Of a DNA stretch of 64,000 nt, positions 44,981 through 57,180 are shown one piece after another. The first letter of the stretch is position 1. Each line of letters begins with the position of its first letter. Origin of the DNA: Sequoia sempervirens (lineage: Eukaryota > Streptophyta > Pinopsida > Cupressales > Cupressaceae); the NCBI GenBank assembly GCA_007258455.2, contig VDFB02000003.1, positions 42,163,986-42,227,985 on the forward strand, given 5' to 3'. The notes below the pieces were generated by a model. That model was not told the origin of the DNA. It made no database searches and saw nothing but the letters and a program-made list of their open reading frames with translations. The translations under genes were made by a program, and so were the position numbers.

Positions 44981-47744
44981 GCAATACATACTCTTAGACA
45001 CCTTACGATAGAAGGTACGATAACTCTTCATCCCATGATAGTTGTAGATGATACCCTATTTAATTCTATCCTTCAAGAATAATTTTAAGACATGGAATTG
45101 TAAGGACTGCATTCTCATAATACAACATGAGTATTCATTTAAATGAGGACTGCCCTATCAATTAGGTGATCATAACAACTATAGACATTCGTATGGATGG
45201 TTGTCCTAGCAGCCAACAGAGCAAGAGGTATTGAGTAGATATTACATTGAGCCAAAATCTAGCATATTTTTATTTTATTTGTACAGATTTTGACCAACAC
45301 CATTATTTAAAAAAATCAGCCCATTAAGACAATAAAGGAATGAGATACTTTATTCTTTGTATCAAAATTTTTGACCAACATTATTGATAAGGAAAATCAG
45401 TCCATTAAAGTCTAAAGGAAATATTATTCAAGAGTGATTTACTGTGTTATTCAACAAGGATAACTACTGATTATTGTTTCAAGGAAGTTTGACCAATTAC
45501 TATGGATCTAAACAACCCAACAGACTAAAACTTAAATTGGCAACCATTAAAGTCCTACTCAAACAAACTACCACAACTGAACCAATGCTTACTGTCAACA
45601 CTCCAACACCTATGGTTGTTAGATGAGCAGTTATTTCAACATATGAGACTAATAGATAACAATAAATCTAAAGTATGCATAAATAATAGTATTACGTTTC
45701 CCAAATCTACATATACAAGCAAGTTATTAATAATTATTCTTTTATATTTATAGTTGTGACATACTTGTTTAAAGGCAACATTTAGCGGGTCAACAGGCTA
45801 ATTCAACCATATAAATCTTGTCACTTTATTATTTATTTTCTTAACCTACTACTCACACCTAAATCGCTAAATAATTCTTGTGTCTTACTCTATATTTCTT
45901 GAATGGTAACCATAGTCACACCTAGATATCTCCTCAAAATGAAAGAGCTTAATAAGACTAATGATAACCTAAATTGCTTCCTAGTAATATTGAAGGGTAT
46001 GGTGGATCATTATAAGCTTTCCAAATATGTTGTCTTAGATATCATCACCTTCAAGAAGAGGTGGAAGACCTATACAAATATTTCAGACCAAGAGAAGCAA
46101 GTTTTTCAGATAAATGTACATGGTATGCTACTTTCATCAATTGAGAGTTTGTGACAAGAGGACATCTCAAGTTCCCTAGTAGTAACAAACATTGATTGAT
46201 ATATTATGAGTTTAATTTAGATTGCAGCGGAAAACTCATGCACCCATTGCATAAATTTTCTTGCACATAGAGTAACATGAATACAAAGTGCAATGAAATG
46301 GTAACTACATGTATATGACCATCAGAATGTCTATTAATAAAAGGTTGATGCATTTTAGTACCCTATAAATGGTTGGGCAAAGAAATTTAATATTGAGAGA
46401 GTATAGTTCACAAAAATGGCTGTGGTTGAAAAGCTCAAGGGTGTTGGAAATATAAAATGCATGTTAACTAACATTGTAGGTGAAGACCTCTACCATTTGA
46501 GTACGTTATAAGCTCTTTGTTTATGAGAACCAAAATCATTCCCAAAAAGTTAAAAAAAAAGATTCCAAGATCAAAATAAAATCTCATTAGGTTACAATAG
46601 AAAATAATAACTGTATAAAAAGAAGGAATCTAACACTTGAGTTAAGATGTCTTTGAATCAACAATATACAATTCCCTAGCGCCACCAACAAAAAACTCCT
46701 CTTCAAAACCCGTCCACACCCTTTGAAATCAACCATACCACCTTTCTTCTTCTATTTGCCCAAATTTCTCCCCCCAAAATGAGACATTGCAACTTGAATT
46801 AAAGAAGAGATGGACAGGGTTTTCCATGGTGCGCTAGTCAAAGTTACTTCCTACCATTTTCTCTAGTCGCAGGGGGGTCACCATGCCTCTTAATGGCTCT
46901 GCCGTCCTCTTCCTATCTTCCTTCTCCTCCCACGCTAAACTATTCCCCTTGGTCCAACATTTCATGAAATTTCTTCCTCTGCTATTCTTCCATCTCTCAT
47001 TCTTCTCCTATTGTTTCAAAATTTCCTTGCTTTATTTGGTTCAATGGCATGATTCATTTCCTTGTTTTATTTGGTTGGATGGAATAGTCTTATTCAACAC
47101 CCTTCCACTTTTATGTTTAATATAAATGGTGAATATTTTAGTTATTCATTGTTTTAAATTATTTTTATTTAATATTTCATAGCTATTCACTTTATAGTTT
47201 ATTATTTATTATTTACTGATTTTAACTTTATTTATTGATTTTTAATTTGTTTATTCATTCATAGTCCTTTAATAAACTTACATTAAGAAATTCCAATTAA
47301 CCAGAATAATTTAGGTTGACCAAATGGCTCTGCCTAGCTGGGATGAATAAACTATGACAATTAATATATTTCTAAGGTCCTAGGTTGAATAAACCTCAGG
47401 TTGACGAAAACTATAGGCAAGGTCTAACACTAGAATGACATATCGATTGTCTATCTCCTAACCAACAGAACCAAAAAATACACCTCACTTTGCACCCCGG
47501 TATATGCAACCAATGACAAATCTCGCACAAGTCCAACAACCAAATCATTAGTACGTGTTAATCCAAACATTTAATGCATTAAATTAAAATAACATAACAT
47601 AACAAAATCAACAATCACATTCAATAATGTTAACATCAAGATTCACAATTAACACACACACACATACATCCTCATAATAAAATATGGAATTCCACCCCTA
47701 GTCCAAATTACATCAGAACTAGGGGTCATGCAAAATAATTATCA
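44980..47744. other. Unassigned region between gypsy fragments
   Basis: No gene or domain was recognised. An 83-codon plus-strand open stretch (45903-46154, starting MVTIVTPRYLLKMKELNKTN) has no recognisable motif. A pyrimidine-rich patch lies at 46880-47020. 47580-47720 resembles a retroelement leader (repeated AACATAAC, CA repeats) but cannot be assigned. Confidence 0.35.
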
Positions 47745-48143
47745 AGGTATCATTACTTACGTTCTTTTAATACCCTCTTTAGGTCTTCAAGAGGGGCATC
47801 CCTATGTAGAGAGGGAACACAGAGAGGCATCTCATTTTAAATAGGCACCTTTTCATTTATTTGATCACTGCTATATTAGTAAAACTAATCGCTTGTTAAA
47901 ATATAATCATGCCTTGATCGTTATCTTGATTATTTATTAATATGACTTCTTTAATATGTCTTGATCGCTGATATTATCTGCTGCCTTTCATACCAATATA
48001 ATCTGCTGTCCAAAAAAATGGTTGCTCCACTTAATTTCTGTGAGGGTTATGATCGGGAATGACAACTTAGTTTAAAGGCAATGATTTATTATTGGAATTT
48101 GCTGTGATTTTTCTAAGTGTTGGGAAAATTCGGGGGCATGACA
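47745..48143 (-). repeat. LTR C: truncated LTR of the element 1 family
   Basis: It matches the outer 0.4 kb of LTRs A and B, including CAAAAAAATGGTTGCTCCAC and TTTCTGTGAGGGTTATGAT, and ends in the LTR tip GGGGGCATGACA. The left part of the LTR is missing; similarity begins at GGTATCATTACTTACGTTC. Confidence 0.88.
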
Positions 48144-48634
48144 TTTTGAGTATGAAAAATGTGACAAGCATGATTGATGAATATTTTCTGTATATGCATA
48201 ACTTTTTCCCATCAACACCATCAGCATTTTGATAGTCTTGCTTATCAAATTCTGTATCTTAGTTAGAGAGCAAATATTTTTGCATTGTCAATGTATGCAA
48301 ACAGGAGGCACTTGAAATGATGACATATATATGATGAAGTTAATGGATTAATGAAAATCTCTGGCTTTTAATGGAGGCTTCGAGAATGAAATCAACATAA
48401 TAGTAATCACCTGCTACGTCCACCTTAAATTGATTTTCAATTTCATGAGTTAAATTATCACTTAACTACAAAACATCCTTATGCCAAAGAAAATTAGATG
48501 TGATCGATTGGTATGGGAAACAAATGGCTTTTGTCATTGTTTAGAATTATATGGTCATATCACAAATTTACAAACATTTATATATGTCTAAGGTTCTTTT
48601 TGACCGTAAATCATCCAAAGAAAATATTATTTCA
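48144..48634. other. AT-rich sequence, nothing recognised
   Basis: Non-coding between LTR C and a tandem duplication. Confidence 0.5.
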
Positions 48635-48999
48635 GTTGTTTATTTTTTGCTTATTTTGAAGATCTATTCGAGTGCTTGTGGGTCAATTATATGGAAGAAA
48701 GTAAACAGCAATTCAACTGTCATACAAACTGTTGTGGAAATGGAAACGTAAAACCCACAAACTTCAATAATAATATTGAAACACAAATTAGTTGCAAAGA
48801 AATAATGAAAATAATGAGTTGTTTATTTTTTGATTATTTTGAAGATCTATGCGAGTGCTTGCGGGTCAACTATATGGAAGAAAGTAAATAGAAATTCAAC
48901 TTCCATACAAACTGTCGTGGAAATGAAAACATAAAACCCACAAACTTAAATAATAATATTGCAACACAAATTAGTTGCAAAGAAATAATGAAAATAATA
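48635..48999. repeat. 183-bp tandem duplication
   Basis: Two units start GTTGTTTATTTTTTG at 48635 and 48818 and share GAAGATCTATNCGAGTGCTT, CTATATGGAAGAAAGTAAA and ACACAAATTAGTTGCAAAG. They differ by a small number of substitutions. Confidence 0.92.
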
Positions 49000-51600
49000 A
49001 AATAGAATAACAAAATAATAGAAAAGACATGGTAAAACCTTGACAATATGCCAAGGAAACATCCACAGGGCAAAGTATCGGTATTATTATTGTTCAAAAA
49101 AATTGATTACAACTTTCACATAACTGCTGCTTTTCCAATACAATTCATTACAATGATTTAGCCTTCAAGGCAACAAGATATATATAATATCTTCAACCTG
49201 AATCAAACTTAGAAAAAAACAACTTTGTTTTTATGTTTTTAAATCTTTATCTTTTTCAAAGATAAGATTTTCCTTTCTTTATTTTCTTTATCTTTTCCAA
49301 AGATAAAACTTCACTTTATTTCTAATATTGTTGTCATTATCCAACATAAACAACTATTGGGTTCACTCTTACATATTAAGAGTATTGCCGCTGCCAACTA
49401 TTTTGAGGTAATTGGTGGACCAATTATTTTTCCGCTAGACAAGGACCAACCATGAGCCTAGCTTGACTAACACATGTTTGACAATTTAAGATCTTTAATG
49501 TGGAAATTTACCCGTTTGACTAACACATACATGTTTGAAAATTTAAGATATTTAATGTGGAAATTTGCTAGCTAGATTTAATAGGACCCAAGTTATGGTC
49601 CACCATTTAACTTAATATGGTGATTAAAACATAGTCTAGTTTTCAATGGATGACTTCTATCTCAATTTGAGTATTTAATGAATGGATGCTATCTAAGTTG
49701 AAAGTATTCAATTAATGGGTTCTATCAACAACTTCTATCTCAAGTTATGTACTTAAGGCCTGTAAGAAAAAGAGTTGAAAAATTTCTTGGAAAATAATCC
49801 ATTATGGTATACCTATTATTCTAGAAGTGAAGAGAATCCACTTTACCAAAGCATGGGTGATAACAAAGATGAGTTTTTTGTGAAGGGAGATCAAGATTTG
49901 TGTAGCATTCAATTGGACAAGTCTAAGCATTGGAGATTGAGGCTTATAAGCTCGACACGTACTCTTGAAATCAAGAATAATGTTTTAATATTTATGGGAA
50001 GTAAAAATATATAAAAAGAAGCTAAAAGAAACTTTAACAAGGTGATAATAACGATTAATTCTAAATACAATTATCAATTTTAAAACAATGAGAATATATA
50101 TCAATTCTAAATATGGGTCTTTTTTTTTGAAAGAGCCACATAATAATGCTTTCTCACCTCAAATTGAATGTAATATGATATCTATCAACCGATATTATTT
50201 CAAGATAATTAAATTTTATGATACTTAAATCTAGTTATTTTTTAAATAAGCAAGGGAATATGGTCCCTTTTCTATTATATATTAACTCTAGAAAAAGATA
50301 AACCAATTCAAATTATTCAATATATTAGCCTCATAGGTGTCATGACATTGATCAAAGGGGATAAGTAAAGAAAAGCCAAAAATCTAGCCATCCAGATCAC
50401 TATCTTTGGCTTTTGAGAGTATTTTCCAACCTCCAAAGCCAAACATCTAGCCATTTGCAACAAAGCAACTACTGCTTTCCTTGCTTTCTCTATTATCTCA
50501 TGATACCTTAGAGTATCTATTGGGTAGAAGGGCTTGTCTAAATATTCAATTCAAGCCTCATTACTACATTCAAAGCTCTCCCTGCTGCAACAAATAACAT
50601 AAACTCATCTCAAGCTCACAAAATGAGTCCAATGACACCTCTCCCCTGAGTTCAAACTAGAGATTACTTGAAGGCCTTGGATGATTGTTAGGGCCTTTAC
50701 TTCATTATTAGTTCAATTAGTCAACTTCTTTGATATGGTGATAATGAGGCTCCTAAGACTCTCTTACAACACATCTTATTATCTATTTACTAAGGTTATC
50801 TTTGATGTTTCTATCAAATTTTATTTTGACAACTTTCTTTACAGGAAGCTTCATTTCACCTCATTTTATTTTGGAATTCCCGAAGGCTTAACTTGAGAGG
50901 TCCCATTAACACAAGGGATTTTTAACAAGTTTAAAGCTTAAAAAGATCCAAATCTCACTTTTTCAACTTTTTTTCCTTGCACAAAACCTATTCAACATGA
51001 GTATTGATAACCATTTCTATCCTTTTAAAAATTGCCTCCACCGAAAATGACTTATCTTGAAAAATTCTTCTCTTTATCTCTTCTTATAAGTGCCAATCAA
51101 TAGAAAAAGGGGGAGACATTCAAATGCTTGAGAATATGACTTTAGGCTTATGGAGTGGTCATTTCCAAAAGAGAATAATGTATCTAGAAGAGCTCATAGC
51201 CATCTTAGTTTAGTACACAAGAGTGAAAGCATTGCACTTATCACATGTGGACCATTTTGAAAAAAATGAGTTTTGTAAAGTGAAAAAGATGGAACACCTT
51301 TGAAAAAAGGTTTTCCTTTGTTAGAAGGACCTTCAATCAAAGGAACTTGTCATATCACATGTAAATAGCCTGCGATTGAAGGTAGTTGATGGTGCCTTCC
51401 AAAGCATCAAAATTACTAAAAGCATCGACATAGGCCTTTTTATTTGTGATATTTGAATGGATAGCTATTGTAACTCAGAACTAGATCTTCAATTGTAGGT
51501 AGGGAAAAATCAATAATTTTTACATGGAAAGTGATTTCGAACCCCGACCATGCCTTGTTTTGGTTTATTTACTTTATTTTCTCTTGTTTTTGCAATTTTG
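49000..51600. other. AT-rich region without recognised genes
   Basis: Includes a local duplication of GGAAATTTRC plus CTAGCTAGATTT-type sequence near 49480-49570 (GACTAACACATGTTTGA occurs twice) and a plus-strand open stretch at 49775-50014 without known motif. On the minus strand near 50400-50520 a protein-like reading (IIEKARKAVVALLQMARCLA) appears but is unassigned. Confidence 0.35.
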
Positions 51601-51631
51601 AATCTCCATACAAACCCTATAAGCCTAAAAT

Positions 51632-51950
51632 TTAATTGACATGGGTATGAAAATCGGGTAGGAAAATAAGTGGGAATTGACATGGGTGTGCAAATTTCAC
51701 TTTGTTTGAAAATGGGGGTTGGCATGGGTATGCAAATTTCACTTCTTTCTTTGGATTCATATAAGAAGGCACAAAAACTAAATGGGAATTGATATGTGTA
51801 TGCAAATTTCATGCTTTGGAGCTTAAAATAGGTAGAAAACTAAAAAGAGGTTGAGATGGGTATGCAAATTTCATATCTCAAAATGGGGGTTGACATAAGT
51901 ATAAAAAAATCACTTTTTTCTTTGGCTTCATATAAGAAGGTGCACCTATT
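51632..51950. repeat. Degenerate tandem repeat around GGGTATGCAAATTTCA
   Basis: The word ATGGGTATGCAAATTTCA recurs in four or five variants, some followed by CTTTGGMTTCATATAAGAAG. Unit order is irregular, suggesting nested duplications. Confidence 0.7.
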
Positions 51951-52603
51951 TAGGTGGAATAAATTCTTAATTTTTATTCATGTTTATTTTCTATTCTTCT
52001 TCTTTATGTATCTTAAATTTCATGCAAATCACTTTTTTGTTTATAGGGAAGTTGATTGGGAGTCTTTACAAATACACATCTAATGCGAAAGAACATATCA
52101 AATAAAAAATTATAATTTATTATCTAGAATCAAAATATTTTTCTAAATATGTAATCTAATGCATTGACTCTGTAGCATTCAAACTTCTAGAAACATCATG
52201 GGTATCATTTTCCTTAGCTCCCAATATTGAAATGTATTTGATAATTGATTTCTCAATTCCATTCTACCTTTTAGGTTTTTCTAGTTGGGTTGTATGTTTC
52301 TCTTTAACAACACTTTTGTTAGCCACATTTCTAGCAAATACTCTGCTTTATGCTACGTCTATGGCATCTAATTTGGTTTGTTGAATCCCATTATCCATAA
52401 AATATTAACAACTAATTTTGCTAGACCTTCTCTTACCCTTTAAAGAGGTCCTTATTTGAGTTGTGTCTCACACTTCTCTTTAATGCATTTGAAAGGTTCA
52501 AACTTCTAAATTATCTTTTCACAACTCAATTCACCACACTAGGATTATACCTAGTTCTAATTACTTCGTCTAAAGGAAACAAATTCAAATCTTCAATTTT
52601 GTT

Positions 52604-52851
52604 GCTCACAACTAGAGTCAACAATGCATGAATTTTATCTCCTTTGGTACCAACTAGAGTAAAAAATGCATGGATTTTATCTCCTTTGCTCACAACTAGA
52701 GTCAAAATATTTTTAGTTGATAAATTTTAGTTGGTAATATTCCAATCATTGGATGTTATAGTGATGGAAATTCATATTCCTATATCAAAATATTTTTAGT
52801 TGATAAATTTTAGTTGGTAATATTCCAATTATTGGATGTTATAGTGATGGT
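52604..52851. repeat. Two adjoining tandem duplications (about 43 bp and 83 bp)
   Basis: CAACTAGAGTMAANAATGCATG followed by ATTTTATCTCCTTTG is repeated about 43 bp apart (52610, 52652, with a third start at 52692). Then TCAAAATATTTTTAGTTGAT is repeated at 52702 and 52785 with a period of 83 bp. Confidence 0.88.
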
Positions 52852-52859
52852 AATGAAAT

Positions 52860-54450
52860 ATACCATAAAACACAAGAGGGTAATACTACTAAAACTATAA
52901 CTGTTGTGTTGACAAGAAGAAAAGCTGCTTTGACAAAGGAACAAGTAAAATTTTGTTTACTTTTAGAGGTGGAACCTAAAATTATAAGCAAAGATGAGGA
53001 TTGGATCAAGGTTATGAAAGAAGAGTTGGAATAGATTGAGAAGAATTGAACTTGGGAATTGGTCAAAAGACCCACAAACAAGAATTAATAGGAACTAAAT
53101 GGGTTTTCAAGAAAAAAGTTGAATGAGGATGGAAAAGTTGTCAGAAAAAAGGCTAGACTTGTGTAAGGGCTACTCACAAGTAAAAGGAATATATTTTGAA
53201 GATAATTTTGCTCCAGTGGCAAGGTTGGAAGCCATTAGAATGTTTTTGGATTTTGCAACACATAAGGACTTCAAGGTATATTAGATGGATGTCAAGTATG
53301 CATTCTTGAATGGTGAGTTAGAAGAAGAGGTGTACATTGAACAACCATAAGGTTTTTAGTTATTAAATGATGCTGATATGGATTGCAAGTTGAAGAAGGA
53401 ATTGAATGGACTCAAACAAGCTCCTAGAGCTTGGTATGCAAGATTGGATAAGTACTTGTTGTAGCAAGGATTCAAAAAGGTACTACAGATAGCATCCTTT
53501 ACTTCAAGGTTGAGGGAGCACAAATATTGATTGTGGTAGTGCATGTTGATGACACAATATTTGGAGAAAATGAAGGTATGTACAAGAAGTTTGTAGATGA
53601 GATGCAAAAATAATTTGAGATGTCAATGTGTGGGGAGATGAATTTCTTCCTTGGGCTACAAATCAGCCAATTAGATAAAGGTATTTTCATTTCACAGTCA
53701 AAGTATGTCAAGGAAATGTTGAAGAAGTTTGGAATGAAGGATTCTAAACTAGTGTGTACTACTATGTTTACTAGTTGTAAGTTGAGAAAAAATGATGAAT
53801 TTCCTAAGGCTGATTAGAGAAAGTACATATCAATGATTGATGGACTGCTATACCTAATTACTACTAGACTAGATATCGTGCATGTTGTATGTCTTGTGAC
53901 AAGATTTGAAGAAGATCCCAAAGAGTCACATGTGGCAACAACGAAGAGGATATTTAGATACTTGAAAGGCACTCTAGACTTTGATTTATGGTATCCTAGG
54001 GATACTGATTTATCCTCGAGTGCATATACAGATGTAAATTGGGTAGGTTGTACAAATGATAGAAGAAGTACAAGTGGAGGTGCTTTCTTTCTTAGAAGTA
54101 GATTGGTTTCTTGGTTGAGTAAGAAGTAGGATTCAGTGTCATTATCTATTGCAAAGGTAGAATATATTACAAAAACATCATGTTGTACTCAGGTGTTATG
54201 GATGAAGCAGACATTGAAGGATATCAGAGTATCATATGATGAACCTATTTCCATCTTGTGTGATAATACAAGTGCTATCAATATTTAAATGAAATCGGTA
54301 ATGCATATCTCTATCTAGTATCACTTTCTAGGAGAGAAAGTTGTAGAGATTGAGGTGAAGATGGAGTATGTGCCTACAAAGGATCAAGTTGCAAATATTT
54401 TTACAAAGGATCTTCCTAAAGATACATTTGAGTACCTCTAGAAGAAGTTA
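52860..54450 (+). pseudogene. Ty1/copia reverse transcriptase-RNase H, plus strand, 5' truncated
   Basis: Motifs in order: TWELVKRPTNKN, MDVKYAFLNGELEEEVYIEQ, LKQAPRAWYARLDKYLL, VVHVDDTIFG, GEMNFFLGLQISQLDKGIFI, SQSKYVKEMLKKFGM, RYLKGTLDFDLWYP, SAYTDVNWVG, RRSTSGGAFF, SWLSKK and ILCDNTSAINI. The polymerase box normally Y-V-D-D is H-V-D-D; both aspartates remain. Stop codons replace Gln or Trp codons at many places. Gag, protease and integrase are absent, so the element is truncated on its 5' side near 52860. Confidence 0.9.
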
Positions 54451-54552
54451 GGGGTTATTTTCCATCCTTTCAACTAGATGCATAAGTTGATGCATCTACC
54501 CAAGAAGCATTTCAAGATACATCCTTGGTCTTGGAATGATGTTGAAGGCTAC

Positions 54553-54972
54553 CTCTCAGGGGGAGCAGGTAGTAGTGCTTTTTGGTTGGTGTAGTCAGGG
54601 GGAGAATATCTTGTTCCGCTAAGGGGGAGAGAACTAAAAAGTAAGAGAAATGTAAAGAGAGTACAAAAAAGAGTAAGTAGAAGAGAGAGAGTAGTGAAGC
54701 ATGAGTAGTACAGTGTGTGCAGTAGTGAGAATTGTATGGAGAAGAGTAGTATAGAGAGAGAAGTTTCTTGCTGATGTTTCCTAAAGAGAAGTGTGCAAGT
54801 GTTGTCAAAGGGAAAGATGTTTCCTTTTTCCATTGATGTCAAAGGGGGAGAGTATGATCTAAAAAACACAAGGGGAGAGTAATATTTGAAGAAATCCTCA
54901 AGAAAGGGGGAGAGAATGGTGTTTGAAGAATAGAGGTAAAGGGAGAGTGAAGTGTACCCTAGTAAGGGGGAG
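54553..54972 (+). repeat. Array of eight polypurine-tract-like AGGGGGAGA motifs
   Basis: Eight copies of a (A)GGGGGAG(A) word lie at about 54558, 54597, 54621, 54841, 54870, 54904, 54938 and 54964. The last one directly precedes the LTR. Repeated polypurine tracts before the 3' LTR have been described in Sirevirus copia elements, which suggests that lineage. Confidence 0.82.
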
Positions 54973-56701
54973 TGCTACTTAATGCAGAGTTGTTTTTGTT
55001 ATTGATGGTTTTTTAGAGCTAGTGTTGCCATCAATGAAAATGGGGAAGATTATTGCAAGTATGTTGCAGGTGTTTTCATTGATGTCAATAGTTGGTCATT
55101 GGTGTCAATAGTATGGAAATTGTTGGAGATTACTAGTGTTTTCATTGGAGTTGTTGGTGGTGCTATCATTAGTGTTGTCAGCATTGGTGTGAATGTGTTG
55201 TGATTTGATATCACATTGATGCCAATCTCTAGTGTTGGAGATTGCTGGTATTGTAGATGGGGAGTTTTTTGGTATTGTAGATGCTGTAGATATGTGGTGT
55301 TGGTGTTGCTGATGCAGTTGGTTCACTTGGTTTCCAATTGTTGCTTTTGAGAAAATTTGAATAAAAGAATGTGCAAGGTGACACAGGTATGTTTAGTGTT
55401 GTGCTCAACATTTCTTCATGGTTGAAGATATTCTTGTGTGGTTTGGATGTGATGATTAGAGGTGTTCAAATGTTCTATATCCAAAGTTTTAGGTTTTGAA
55501 TCGTGCAACAATGGAAGATGTGTTTAACAGTGAGTTTTCCTACGAAGAAGGTTGTCTGGGAGAAATGAAATTGCTCTGCATTTCTCTGTGTTGTTTTTTC
55601 CTATCTTGCAGATTTGGGAACATGCTTATATTGTTTGTATTTATCTTCCCTTGGATTTTCTAGTGTTGTGTTGCTTTGCAAGTTTAGTTCTTACGTTAGA
55701 GTTCAATGGTAGTGCATTTTGATGCGTAAGATGAAAGTAATCTTTGTTACAGGTGGTTGTGGTAGTGTTGCAGAATATTTTGATGATGTTGGAATATTTT
55801 GTGATGTTGTGTGGATACTATGAAGTGTTGCTTTGTGGTCTGCATGACATCTTCAAACTTGGAGAATCATGTATGTGGCCGCTTGTTAGTGTTAGTGTAG
55901 GTTTTGTCGACCTGGGTGCTAGCACTAATTTCTGAGGTTGTTTTTTATTTGTGGAAGTGTGGTGATGCATGTTAATGTATATTTGGGTCCTAGTTAACCT
56001 TTGGCATGGTCTAGATTCACTTATTTCCACTACAAAAGTGTTTGGTGCCAAACTATTTAGTGGTTGCACATTTGAGGTGCATATGTTTCATCAAGGCCGA
56101 CCTAATTAATATTCATTAGGTCATAGATGGTATAAATACAAGGCAAGTTGTTGGAGATGTTGTAAGAGGTGTGAATGATGTGAATGTGATCATGTGCGGT
56201 GATATGAGTGCAATCTTAATAACTATGACTTTGGATGCAGTGAACAAAAGGTGTCTACATTTTCAGTGTGCTTGAAGTTGCTAGAGGCAATGAGCCATAG
56301 GTTACAGATGGTGCAAAGTTGCAATGGTGGATTTTCTTGTTGCTTTGAGGTAGTGAATCAACTCTTTGTAATAGTTTATTTTATTCTTCTCTCTTCTGGG
56401 CAGTGAGCAGTTGGTAGTGAGCCTTTCTTCTTTTCTGGATAGTGAGCCCTTGGCAGTGAGCCTAATTGCATTTGGTCTTATTCATATATATGTGAGCTAA
56501 TCCTCACCTTGGGTTTTCCACATAAATCTAGTGTTCTCTTGTGTATGGTTGTGTTTGCATTGCTATTTCACATGTTTACATTATGCTAATGTTTAATGAG
56601 GGTTTAAATTTTGATAACGGTTTGAAAGTTGATGAGGGATTGAATGTTTTAATGTATAATTGATTCACCCCCCTCCTCTTAGTTGTCCTGTGCATATAAC
56701 A
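54973..56701 (+). repeat. 3' LTR of the plus-strand copia element
   Basis: It begins TGCTACTTAATGCAGAG after a polypurine tract and ends TGCATATAACA where minus-strand copia polymerase sequence resumes. No second copy is in the window, so both edges are inferred from the tract and from the abrupt start of neighbouring coding sequence. It includes a TATA box near 56131 and a pyrimidine run TTCACCCCCCTCCTC close to its end. Confidence 0.62.
56131..56138 (+). promoter_or_regulatory. Putative TATA box of the copia LTR
   Basis: TATAAATA in the context GATGGTATAAATACAAGGC is a strong plant TATA match inside an LTR at a plausible position for the U3-R boundary. No start site can be shown from sequence alone. 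Confidence 0.5.
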
Positions 56702-57110
56702 TAATCGATATTTTCAAAACATTGAAACCCTTCCGGTTGTTCAATGTAGACCTCTTCTTCTAGCTGTCCATTCAGAAATGCTGACTTGACATCCATCTAG
56801 TATACATTGAAATTCTTGAATACTGAAAGAGCTAAAAACATGCTTATTGATTCTAGTCTTGCTATTGGAGCAAATGTCTCTTCAAAATCTACACCTTCAA
56901 TTTGAGCATATCCTTTACATACAAGTCTAGCCTTGTTTCAGATCACTTCACCTTCTTCATTTAGCTTGTTTCTGAAAACCCACTTGGTTCCAATCACATT
57001 CTTTCCTTTAGGTATTGGGAACGATTCCCAAGTTTCATTCTTCTTGATCTAATTCATCTCTTCCTCCATATATTCTATCCAACTTTTCTCTTTGCTTGCT
57101 TCTTTATAAG
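56702..57110 (-). pseudogene. Start of copia reverse transcriptase, cut at 56702
   Basis: Minus-strand motifs include [44 protein letters not shown] and MDVKSAFLNGQLEEEVYIEQ, after which the reading ends at the edge of the plus-strand LTR. The catalytic box and RNase H of this element are not in the window. Confidence 0.88.
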
Positions 57111-57180
57111 ACTTAGGCTCTATTTTTGATAGTAAAACAAAGTGTTCTTTCTCATTTGCCTTCTCAATTCTCCTCCGGGT

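Noticed and set aside
46883..47125. 80-residue open frame beginning MPLNGSAVLFLSSF
   Set aside because: Signal-peptide-like hydrophobicity arises from a CT-rich stretch; no continuation, homology or splice structure supports a gene.
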